The position numbers were made by a program, and so were the translations under genes. Of a DNA stretch of 64,000 nt, positions 49,091 through 57,785 are shown piece by piece. The stretch spans positions 310,001 to 374,000 of the forward strand of contig JADYUK010000001.1 in the NCBI GenBank assembly GCA_021531755.1, written 5' to 3'. The notes under the pieces are model-generated. The model was not told the DNA's origin. It saw only the letters and a list, made by a program, of their open reading frames with translations, and made no database searches. Position 1 is the first letter of the stretch; every line of letters begins with the position of its first letter. The DNA comes from Hoylesella loescheii (GTDB lineage: Bacteria; Bacteroidota; Bacteroidia; Bacteroidales; Bacteroidaceae).

Positions 49091-52000
49091 ATGAAAAATT
49101 ATCTACTGTTTTCAATACTTATGATGGTCTGTTTGCCAGATTTGTTTGCCCAGACCTTCAAATTCGGCACATCACGTAATCTTTATGGCGAGACCTGTGA
49201 GATAGACAGTAGGGGCTTTATTGTCAATGGCCGCCGTGTATTGCCTGTGATGGGCGAGATACATTATGCACGCTTGCCAAAAGATGAATGGCGCCGGGAG
49301 ATAAGAAAGATGAAGGCAGGCGGAGTGACGATGGTTGCCACGTACTGTTTCTGGATACATCATGAGGAGCATGAGGGTGTCTGGAATTGGGAAGGAAGCC
49401 GAGATCTGCGCTCGTTCATCAGCATTTGCCGTGATGAGAGGATGCCAGTTGTGTTGAGGATAGGCCCTTTCTGTCATGGTGAGGTCTATCAGGGTGGTAT
49501 GCCAGAGTGGATAGTGAGGAAATCCATGTCGGACAAGAAGAACTACAAGCTGCGTTCTGAAGCCCCGGGATTCATATCAGCTGTAGAGAATCTGTACCGT
49601 AATATTTTCGCTCAGATTGACGGATATTTATGGAAACAAGGAGGTCCGATAGTTGGTGTGCAGATAGAGAATGAGTGTCGCGGGCCATGGAGCTATTATA
49701 TGAAACTGAAGGAGATAGCTGTCAGCGCAGGCTTCGACGTTCCCTTTTATACCCGTACTGGATGGCCTAAACTAAATGGTAAGGAACAGTTCGGCCAGCT
49801 TCTGCCATTATATGGTGACTATGCCGACGGTTTCTGGGACAGGCAGTTGACAGATATGCCAGGCGAGTATTCTGCGGCATTCAGGATGAAGGACACCCGT
49901 TTGAGTGGAGGCATAGCCACGGAAACCTTCGGTACTAACCAGGATACACAAATGTCTCAGTCAGAACTTGCCTATCCCTATCTGACATGCGAGTTGGGAG
50001 GCGGAATGATGCCCTCATACCATCGTCGTATAAACATCTCAGGCAGAGAGGCCATGCCATTGGCGATATGCAAGCTCGCGTCAGGCTCAAACCTCTTAGG
50101 TTATTACATGTACCATGGCGGCACAAACCCATATAACCCACGTCATACCATGGCTGAGACACAGGCGTCAGATGTCACAAACTATAATGATATGCCTCTG
50201 ATGACGTATGATTTCCAATGTCCGTTAGGCGAGATGGGCCAGCCCAACCTGCAGGCTTTCCATCAGACAAGACAGCTCCACCAGTTCCTTGCCGACTGGG
50301 GCGGCGAGCTATCCCTTATGGATGTTGACACCCTGGCGCCGGGATATGCCCGTCGTGGATGCTTCGAGTTCTTCAACGACTATGTCCGTATTCATAACGA
50401 GAAGGGGAATTCATACGTGCGTCCTGTAGATATGTTATGGCAAGGCCATAGGATTACAGCCAACGCACAGCCTTTCTGCCATATTGCCGACACCCTCTAT
50501 CTCGTCAAGATAAGGGGCTTAAAACCAACAGTATGGATTGATGGCAAGAAACGCACATCGCCTCTTGTGCGCATTCTTGATGAGGAGACAGCACGTAAGG
50601 CGTTCAAGATATCTGACCGATTGTACTATGCCCAACATGATGGAGGTATACTCTATTCTGCTGGTGACACCATACGTGAGGAATACTGGCATACCATTGC
50701 AGACATCACAACGTCGGCCAGCCTTGTCAAGGAAGAGGATGCTCCTCGTGAGGTGCCAATGGGCAGACAGAAAGTCGCAGCCATGCCTACCGATGACGAC
50801 TTCGCTCTGGCACGTGTCTATACTCTTGATGTCAACGACATCGTATGTGGCAGGAAGAATCTGTCGGATCTCTTCCTCAGCATCTCCTATGCTGCCGACT
50901 GCGCCCGTATCTATGCTGATGGTATTCTGGTCGCTGATAATTTCTGGAATGGCAAACCGATGCTTGTGCGGCTGTCAGACCTTGTAGGGCGACGTGTGGA
51001 GCTGAAGATTCTTCCCCTTCGGCACGATGCACCTGTTTATCTGCAAAAAGAGCAGAAGTCAAGGCTCCTTAAAGAGCGGGGAGAATGGCTCCTTACCCTT
51101 GACAAGATAAGCCTCATAGAGCGTGCCGACGAGATTCGGTCACTACCACACAATATCAGTCTCAGCGGTTTATGGCGTTTCGGGACAGACGAGAACATGG
51201 ACGACAGGATTCTCCTGCCCGGTTCCATGCCACAGCGCATGAAGGGCAATGTACCTGATACCAAGACACGCTGGATAGGAGCTATATACGACTCCAGCTT
51301 TTACCATAACCCATACATGGAACAATACCGCATGGAGGGGAAGACGCTGAAGCTCCCATTCTTCCTCACTCCTGCCCGTCATTATGTCGGCAAAGCATGG
51401 TACGAGCGCACAATAATCATCCCAGATGGCTCGCCGGCACGTTACCGCCTGTTCCTTGAGCGTCCACATATATCTACCGCGCTATGGGTGAACGGACATC
51501 ATATTCAAAGCTTCAACTCTCTTTCCGTTCCTCATGTATATAACCTCGACAATATCCTCAAGCCAGGAGAGAACACCATAACTATATGCGTAGACAATGA
51601 CCCTAACGTTGCTAATGTCGGGCAGGACTCACATTCTGTCTCAGACCAGACTCAGGGCGACTGGAACGGAATTGTCGGGCGCATAGAGCTACAGGAGTAT
51701 AATGCCATCGACTATGTGAGGGTCTTTCCCGATATAGACAGGAAGATGGCCGAGGTAAGGATAAGATTATCCAGCGACCTCATCGGTGAGCGAGCGACTG
51801 TCTCGTTGTGTGCTGAGGCGTTCAATAGCAGCCGCAACCATATCGTCACATCCCCCCGTCAGACATTTATAGTAGACACGGCTGAGATTGTCATACCGTT
51901 ATGTATGGGCGAGGGTATGCTCCTGTGGGACGAGTTCACCCCACAACTGTACCGTCTATCTGTCAATGTCATGTCTGATGGAAGGAGATACACCTACAAT

Positions 52001-53944
52001 ACAAATTTCGGGATGAGGAAGATAGAGATTCGTGATAAGATGTTCTATGTCAACAATCGTCTTGTCCAGCTACGCGGCACAGTTGAGAGTTGCTGTTTCC
52101 CGCTTACTGGCTATCCTCCCACTGATGTTGATTCATGGCTACGGGTCTTTGAACGATGTAAGGCGTGGGGGTTAAATCATGTCCGGTTCCATTCATATTG
52201 TCCTCCTGAGGCAGCATTCACCGCGGCCGACATTGCGGGCGTTTATATACAACCAGAAGGTCCCTCATGGCCTAATCATGGCGTAAGGCTCGGTCGTGGG
52301 GAGCAAATAGACAGTTATTTGATTGATGAGAGCCTGCGCATTGTCGACACTTACGGCAATCACCCATCATTCTGCTTCTTCGCTTTCGGCAATGAGCCTG
52401 CAGGCGATTGGGTCAGATGGTGTAATGAGTATATGCCGATAATGGAGCGTCATGACTCACGTCATCTGTATGCTGGATTCTCCGTGGGTGGAGGATGGGC
52501 ATGGCAGCCCAAGACACAATTCGCGGTGAAGGCAGGCGCACGAGGACTTGACACATGGAGGAGTAGTCCGCCCGAGGCTGTCACCGATTTCTCAGACAAG
52601 ATAACCGTATATAATGGAAAAGACATGCCAGGCACACGGATAACAATACCTTTCGTCAGCCACGAGACAGGCCAATGGTGTGTGTTCCCGAATTTCAAGG
52701 AGATACCGAAATATTCAGGTGTCAACAAACCATACAATCTTGAGATATTCCACGACCTTCTCTCCCATAATGGCATGTCTTGCCGTGCAGACGATTTCCT
52801 CTATGCTTCCGGAAAGCTTCAGACATTATGTTACAAATATGAGATAGAGCGTCATCTCCGCACTCCCAGATATTCTGGTTTCCAGCTCCTTGCCCTTAAT
52901 GACTATAGTGGCCAGGGGTCAGCCCTTGTCGGATTGACAGATGTGTTTTACGATGATAAGGGGTATGTGACGTCGTCCGAGTTCCGTGAGTTCTGCTCAG
53001 ATATTGTTCCTCTCGCCAGGATAAAGAAGTTCACATATACCACAGATGAGTGTTTCACCGCTGATTTGCTGCTCTCATGGTATGGTCAGAAACCTTATGG
53101 CGGTGAAAGGGTGGAGTGGAAGGTATGCGGCCCCGGGCTAAATGATGTCCGAGGCAGCATGGAATTAGCTGACACTCTCCGCTATGGCCTTCTCGATGTC
53201 GGCACACTCTCTGTTCCTCTTAATGATATAACCCAGGCAGGTAAATATTCACTCATCGTCACTGTTCCAGGTACAAATGCACGTAATCATTGGAACTTTT
53301 GGGTTTATCCAAAGTCCTCGCCCAATCATCAGGGTGATGTGTATATAGCAGACATACTTGACAACAAAGTCCGCCGAATCCTTAATAACGGAGGTAAGGT
53401 GCTTCTTCTCGCTGCAGGCAAGGTCAGCTATGGCAAAGAGGTTGTCCAGCATTTCCTTCCGGTTTTCTGGAACACATCGTGGTTTAAGATGCGTCCGCCC
53501 CACACGACAGGTCTGCTTATAGACAATACCCATCCGATATTCACCGACTTCCCAACCGAGAAACATAGCAATCTCCAATGGTGGGAACTCGTCAATAAGG
53601 CACAGGTTATGCAGTTTACCGATTTCCCCTCAGCTTTTCAACCCATCGTCCAGAGCATTGACACATGGTTTGTCTCACGTAAGATAGGCATGCTCTTCGA
53701 GGCTAGAGTCGGGAAGGGACGTCTTCTCATGACCACTATGGACCTGTCTTCTTCTCTCGATACTCGCCATGTGGCACGTCAGATGCGGCACTCCATCCTT
53801 CGATATATGCAGTCAGATGCTTTCTCTCCGAAAGATGAGATAAGTCTCCAGTTAATCTCTGACCTCTTCACGAAGATATCAGGAGAAGTTAATATGTACA
53901 CAAATGACTCTCCCGACGAGTTGAAGCCAAAACTGACCAGATGA
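49091..53944 (+). CDS. GH35-GH2 double glycosidase
   Basis: A 1617-residue secreted protein (signal peptide 1-20, ending LFA) with two complete catalytic units. Residues of about 30-350 are GH35 beta-galactosidase: GVQIENE with acid/base Glu195, and nucleophile Glu301 in CELGGGM. Sugar-binding and immunoglobulin-like domains (about 680-960; LSGLWRFG, WYERTIIIP) lead into a GH2 barrel with acid/base Glu1102 (GNEPAGDW) and nucleophile Glu1192 (SHETGQW). The last 200 residues resemble the amidotransferase-like tail of the GH2 protein at 2789. GH35 and GH2 both act on beta-linked sugars, so a galactan or arabinogalactan side chain of RG-I is a likely target; the GH2 specificity is unknown. It is the first gene of the plus-strand RG-I arm. 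Confidence 0.88.
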   Translation: MKNYLLFSILMMVCLPDLFAQTFKFGTSRNLYGETCEIDSRGFIVNGRRVLPVMGEIHYARLPKDEWRREIRKMKAGGVTMVATYCFWIHHEEHEGVWNWEGSRDLRSFISICRDERMPVVLRIGPFCHGEVYQGGMPEWIVRKSMSDKKNYKLRSEAPGFISAVENLYRNIFAQIDGYLWKQGGPIVGVQIENECRGPWSYYMKLKEIAVSAGFDVPFYTRTGWPKLNGKEQFGQLLPLYGDYADGFWDRQLTDMPGEYSAAFRMKDTRLSGGIATETFGTNQDTQMSQSELAYPYLTCELGGGMMPSYHRRINISGREAMPLAICKLASGSNLLGYYMYHGGTNPYNPRHTMAETQASDVTNYNDMPLMTYDFQCPLGEMGQPNLQAFHQTRQLHQFLADWGGELSLMDVDTLAPGYARRGCFEFFNDYVRIHNEKGNSYVRPVDMLWQGHRITANAQPFCHIADTLYLVKIRGLKPTVWIDGKKRTSPLVRILDEETARKAFKISDRLYYAQHDGGILYSAGDTIREEYWHTIADITTSASLVKEEDAPREVPMGRQKVAAMPTDDDFALARVYTLDVNDIVCGRKNLSDLFLSISYAADCARIYADGILVADNFWNGKPMLVRLSDLVGRRVELKILPLRHDAPVYLQKEQKSRLLKERGEWLLTLDKISLIERADEIRSLPHNISLSGLWRFGTDENMDDRILLPGSMPQRMKGNVPDTKTRWIGAIYDSSFYHNPYMEQYRMEGKTLKLPFFLTPARHYVGKAWYERTIIIPDGSPARYRLFLERPHISTALWVNGHHIQSFNSLSVPHVYNLDNILKPGENTITICVDNDPNVANVGQDSHSVSDQTQGDWNGIVGRIELQEYNAIDYVRVFPDIDRKMAEVRIRLSSDLIGERATVSLCAEAFNSSRNHIVTSPRQTFIVDTAEIVIPLCMGEGMLLWDEFTPQLYRLSVNVMSDGRRYTYNTNFGMRKIEIRDKMFYVNNRLVQLRGTVESCCFPLTGYPPTDVDSWLRVFERCKAWGLNHVRFHSYCPPEAAFTAADIAGVYIQPEGPSWPNHGVRLGRGEQIDSYLIDESLRIVDTYGNHPSFCFFAFGNEPAGDWVRWCNEYMPIMERHDSRHLYAGFSVGGGWAWQPKTQFAVKAGARGLDTWRSSPPEAVTDFSDKITVYNGKDMPGTRITIPFVSHETGQWCVFPNFKEIPKYSGVNKPYNLEIFHDLLSHNGMSCRADDFLYASGKLQTLCYKYEIERHLRTPRYSGFQLLALNDYSGQGSALVGLTDVFYDDKGYVTSSEFREFCSDIVPLARIKKFTYTTDECFTADLLLSWYGQKPYGGERVEWKVCGPGLNDVRGSMELADTLRYGLLDVGTLSVPLNDITQAGKYSLIVTVPGTNARNHWNFWVYPKSSPNHQGDVYIADILDNKVRRILNNGGKVLLLAAGKVSYGKEVVQHFLPVFWNTSWFKMRPPHTTGLLIDNTHPIFTDFPTEKHSNLQWWELVNKAQVMQFTDFPSAFQPIVQSIDTWFVSRKIGMLFEARVGKGRLLMTTMDLSSSLDTRHVARQMRHSILRYMQSDAFSPKDEISLQLISDLFTKISGEVNMYTNDSPDELKPKLTR

Positions 53945-53985
53945 TTCACATTATTATCAGAAAAAATAAAGAAAACGATGAAACA

Positions 53986-54017
53986 TTTGTGCAATATTTG
54001 TAAAATTCGTAACTTTG
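53986..54017 (+). promoter_or_regulatory. Promoter upstream of the second PL11 gene
   Basis: TTTG (53986-53989), exactly 20 nt, then TAACTTTG (54010-54017) is a full Bacteroidota -33/-7 pair, 37 nt before the start codon. It lets PL11, CE12 and perhaps GH2 be expressed apart from GH35-GH2. Confidence 0.7.
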
Positions 54018-54054
54018 TAGCTGTAAACCTGAATCTACTATCTATAAAAATCAG

Positions 54055-55983
54055 ATGACACGTATTAACATGCTTATCCCGATGCTGTTATTGGCATCAA
54101 TCATCTCCATGGCCCAGGAGCGATTGTCACGCGGTGTTGTTGTTCTTCCTGCTATGGAAGAAGGAAATTTCGTCAGCTGGCGCATGCTCTCGACTGATGA
54201 GGAGAATACTGTGTTCGATGTCGTCAGAGACGCACAGGTCGTGGCCTCCGGACTTAAAGTGACTAACTTCACTGACAAAGGCGGCAGGAGTAACAGCATC
54301 TATCAGGTTGTCACGCGCACGAGAGGAAAACGGGAGACAGCCTCGGAGCCTATCAAACCATGGACTGACATATATCGCCAGATTCATATCAATCGGCCAG
54401 ATGGCTCTATAACCCCAGACGGGAAGCCATATACTTACTCGCCTAATGACTGCAGCGTAGGCGATGTAGACGGTGATGGGGACTATGAGCTCGTACTCAA
54501 ATGGGACCCCTCTAACGCCCACGATAATGCCCATGACGGATATACAGGCAATGTCATTCTCGACTGTTACCGCCTCGACGGCACGCAGTTGTGGAGGATT
54601 GACCTCGGATGTAATATCCGTGCCGGGGCTCACTATACCCAATTCCTTGTCTATGACTTCGATCTCGATGGACGTGCTGAGCTTATATGCAAGACGGCTC
54701 CGGGCTCGCTCGATGCTACACGACGTTATGTTACGGAGGCTGCAGATGATGATGGAATACGGATGATAGACAACAAGGCCGACCATCGCAACCTGAAAGG
54801 ACGTGTGCAGACTGGCGAGGAACTGCTGACTGTCTTTGACGGACTGACCGGCAAAGCAATCCATACTGTCTGGTACAATCCTAACCGTGGGTACGGCGTG
54901 GGAGGAAAGGCCGAGTATGCCGGATGGGGCGATAAGTCTACCATAGGCAACCGCGGAGAGCGTTACCTTGCTTGTGTGGCAAATCTCGATGGAGAGACGA
55001 AAGCCCCGAGTGCTGTGATGTGTCGTGGTTATTATACACGCTCATATCTTTGGGCAGTTGATTTTGATGGTAAACGCCTGAAGACACGCTGGCTCCACGC
55101 CTCACTGTCCGATAGCCACTGGAGACTTACTGACGGAGAGGGAGTGGTAGTACGAGAGGCAAAGAACCTGAAATCTACCGCCTATGGACAGGGCTGCCAT
55201 AGCATAGCTGTCGCTGATGTCGATGACGACGGACTTGACGAGATAACTTATGGCTCAGCAGCGATAGACCACGACGGTTCCCTTCTTTACTCGACAGGTC
55301 TCGGCCATGGCGACGCCCAGCATCTTGCCGACCTTGACCCCAGCCGTCCCGGACTTGAGTATTATATGGTACACGAGGCTTATCCTTATGGTGCCGACCT
55401 CCGCGATGCCCGTACTGGAGAGATACTGTGGAGCGAGCCAGCATCTGTAGATACAGGGCGCGGACTTGCCGCAGATATCGACGCTGAATATGAGGGATGT
55501 GAGATGTGGCATATCTGCAACCCTGTTGTCCGTGACATTCACGGCAATGCCATCTCGGACAGTATTCCCGCCATAAACTTCCGTATCTATTGGGATGGTG
55601 ACCTTCAGGAAGAGCTGCTCGCCAATAAGCGCCGCCGTCCCTTCTTCCCTCCGTATCTTCAGAAATGGGATGGCCATAAGGCTGTCCCCCTAAGTCTCTC
55701 AAACGGTCTGCATCTTTACGAGATGGGTAACTCAAACTCATGCAACTGGACAAAGGCAACACCAAACCTTCAGGCTGACCTCTTCGGCGACTGGCGCGAG
55801 GAGCTGATATTCTGGGATAGTAGTGATGCCTCCCATCTCAACATCTTCACCACAAACATCCCGACAGAATACCGCATTGTGACACTCATGCACGACCATA
55901 TCTACCGCATGGGCATAGCATGGCAGAATGTCGCATACAACCAACCACCACACGTAAAGAATATTAAATTATTGATAAAATGA
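54055..55983 (+). CDS. PL11 rhamnogalacturonan lyase
   Basis: A 642-residue secreted lyase (signal peptide 1-20, ending SMA) consisting of the PL11 domain alone. It is the family's eight-bladed propeller with calcium-binding aspartate loops: DVDGDGD (137-143), DFDLDGR (near 201) and DVDDDGL (near 387), plus the shared motif GLGHGDAQHLADLDP. PL11 enzymes cleave the rhamnose-galacturonate backbone of RG-I by beta-elimination, leaving an unsaturated galacturonate for GH105. It ends in an ATGA overlap with the tandem CE12 gene, which implies coupled translation of lyase and deacetylase. Unlike the PL11 at 30185 it has no beta-repeat tail or sorting domain, so it probably acts in a different place or mode (endo versus exo not decidable). 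Confidence 0.92.
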   Translation: MTRINMLIPMLLLASIISMAQERLSRGVVVLPAMEEGNFVSWRMLSTDEENTVFDVVRDAQVVASGLKVTNFTDKGGRSNSIYQVVTRTRGKRETASEPIKPWTDIYRQIHINRPDGSITPDGKPYTYSPNDCSVGDVDGDGDYELVLKWDPSNAHDNAHDGYTGNVILDCYRLDGTQLWRIDLGCNIRAGAHYTQFLVYDFDLDGRAELICKTAPGSLDATRRYVTEAADDDGIRMIDNKADHRNLKGRVQTGEELLTVFDGLTGKAIHTVWYNPNRGYGVGGKAEYAGWGDKSTIGNRGERYLACVANLDGETKAPSAVMCRGYYTRSYLWAVDFDGKRLKTRWLHASLSDSHWRLTDGEGVVVREAKNLKSTAYGQGCHSIAVADVDDDGLDEITYGSAAIDHDGSLLYSTGLGHGDAQHLADLDPSRPGLEYYMVHEAYPYGADLRDARTGEILWSEPASVDTGRGLAADIDAEYEGCEMWHICNPVVRDIHGNAISDSIPAINFRIYWDGDLQEELLANKRRRPFFPPYLQKWDGHKAVPLSLSNGLHLYEMGNSNSCNWTKATPNLQADLFGDWREELIFWDSSDASHLNIFTTNIPTEYRIVTLMHDHIYRMGIAWQNVAYNQPPHVKNIKLLIK

Positions 55984-57671
55984 GAACATTTTCGTTAAGC
56001 CAGATGAGCAATGCTGAGCATGCTCAGGCATTGCCATGGCGAGAAAACACACTTTTAAGAACATTCTTCCTTGGAACTGCACTTCTCATGACAGTGTCCA
56101 CAATACATGCACAGGTTTCTTCCCCTATGGAGGATGTAAACAAAGTCGTTGACCTCACTCTCGACAGTCTCGGCAAGGCCGAGACAGCCCGCATCACTCC
56201 AGGCACAAGTCGTAAGGGAAACAATCCCGTCCTTTTTCTTGTTGGCAATTCAACTATGCGTAACGGCACTCTCGGCAATGGTAACAACGGACAATGGGGG
56301 TGGGGCTTCTATGCTCATGCCTTCTTTGATGAGAAACGTATAACAGTCGAGAACCAGGCTCTCGGGGGTACCAGCAGCCGCACGTTCTATAACCGTCTGT
56401 GGCCTGATGTGCGCAAAGGCATCCGAAAGGGCGACTGGGTGATTATCTCCATCGGCCATAATGACAACGGCCCGTATGACAGCGGACGTGCACGAGCCAG
56501 CATCCCAGGCATTGGCCACGACTCGCTTTGCGTTACAATAAAGGAGACAGGCGTGAAAGAGACCGTCTATACCTATGGTGAGTATCTTCGCCGATATATC
56601 AATGACTGTAAGGCTGTCGGCGCACATGCCATACTCATGTCCCTGACTCCCCGTGATGCCTATGACAGCAATGGCAGGATAGTACGCGTCGACAAGACCT
56701 TCGGGCTCTGGGCACGTCAGGTTGCAGAGCAGGAGAATGTTCCGTTTGTCGACCTCAATGAGCGCTCTGCCTCAAAACTCGACAGCTATGGTCCTTGGAA
56801 AGAGAAGTATCATTTCTATACCGACCATATCCACACCAGCCGTTTCGGAGCCATGATGAATGCGCGTTCAGCAGCCGAAGGTATAGCTGAGAGTTCTGAC
56901 CCGAAACTCGCACCTCTACAGGCCATGATGCTTGATGTCACCCCGCCCACTGTAGAAGTCAAACGGGAGGAAGGCAAACCTGTAGTCTTCATAACTGGCG
57001 ACAGTACTGTCAAGAATGCCGATTCAGACCCTGACGGTATGTGGGGATGGGGCTCACAGGCATACAATGTCTTCGACGAGAAGAAGATAACATGTGTCAA
57101 CTGTGCCAAGGCAGGCCGCAGCACACGAACATATCTAAACGAAGGACGATGGGATAAAGTCTATAACAGCCTGAAGAAGGGCGACTATGTCCTCATACAG
57201 TTCGGCCATAACGATATAGGGCCGATTGACAACCAGAAGATGCGGGGCACAATAGCTTGCACGAAGGATACGAGCCATGTCTACAAGCTTGAAGGCAGCG
57301 GACAGTACGAGGTGGTCTATTCCTTCGGATGGTATCTGAAGAAGTTCATTCAGGATGTCCGTGAGAAAGGTGCAACACCAATCCTCGTCTCACTGACACC
57401 ACGCAACGAATGGCCTGGAGGGAAGATAGAGCGCCGCAATGACACATACGGCAAATGGTACCGTGAGGTTGTCGCAGAGACAGGAGTGGAATTTGTCGAT
57501 GTGCATAATATATCGGCTGACTATCTTGACCGTAAGGGACAGAAGAAGGCAAAGGCATACTATAACCACGACCATACCCACACATCGCTAAAGGGCGCAC
57601 AGCTCAATGCCAAAAGTGTGGCACGTGGCTTGAAGGCAATAAAGTCACCTCTCGCTGCCTACCTTAAATAA
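55980..57671 (+). CDS. Tandem-domain CE12 rhamnogalacturonan acetylesterase
   Basis: A 563-residue secreted SGNH-type esterase with two CE12 domains that remove acetyl groups from RG-I galacturonate. Domain 1 (about 83-310) has Ser91 in LVGNST and Asp282/His285 (DHIH). Domain 2 (about 330-555) has Ser342 in ITGDST and Asp531/His534 (DHTH). Both keep the GHND oxyanion block. Domain 1 has GNS, domain 2 GDS. The start is fixed by an ATGA overlap with PL11. Oddly, codons 2-26 are a 75-nt A-type hairpin repeat: AGAACATT occurs at 55983 and again at 56058, and removing the unit leaves MRTFFLGTALLM..., an ordinary signal peptide. The N-region of the signal peptide is thus about 25 residues too long. 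Confidence 0.88.
   Translation: MRTFSLSQMSNAEHAQALPWRENTLLRTFFLGTALLMTVSTIHAQVSSPMEDVNKVVDLTLDSLGKAETARITPGTSRKGNNPVLFLVGNSTMRNGTLGNGNNGQWGWGFYAHAFFDEKRITVENQALGGTSSRTFYNRLWPDVRKGIRKGDWVIISIGHNDNGPYDSGRARASIPGIGHDSLCVTIKETGVKETVYTYGEYLRRYINDCKAVGAHAILMSLTPRDAYDSNGRIVRVDKTFGLWARQVAEQENVPFVDLNERSASKLDSYGPWKEKYHFYTDHIHTSRFGAMMNARSAAEGIAESSDPKLAPLQAMMLDVTPPTVEVKREEGKPVVFITGDSTVKNADSDPDGMWGWGSQAYNVFDEKKITCVNCAKAGRSTRTYLNEGRWDKVYNSLKKGDYVLIQFGHNDIGPIDNQKMRGTIACTKDTSHVYKLEGSGQYEVVYSFGWYLKKFIQDVREKGATPILVSLTPRNEWPGGKIERRNDTYGKWYREVVAETGVEFVDVHNISADYLDRKGQKKAKAYYNHDHTHTSLKGAQLNAKSVARGLKAIKSPLAAYLK
55985..56059 (+). repeat. In-frame 75-nt A-type hairpin unit inside the CE12 coding sequence
   Basis: The unit starts AACATTTTCG and ends CACTTTTAAG, with AACATT repeated just after it (56060-56065). 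Its stem GCAATGC.TGAGC-AT-GCTCA.GGCATTGC differs from all other copies yet pairs fully. Length is exactly 75 nt, like the tandem units at 25561 and 29296. Confidence 0.9.
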
Positions 57672-57785
57672 TATGGAAAACAAAGTTCCGTCGGATTTCA
57701 TACTTCGTCGTGTTCCGCTCATCGTTGCGTTATAACAAAAGTGATACGGAACATACACAAAAACAAATCAATAACATACAAATAC

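Noticed and set aside
54055..57671. Frameshift or gene fusion between PL11 and CE12
   Set aside because: The overlap is a clean ATGA stop/start junction, and both proteins are complete.
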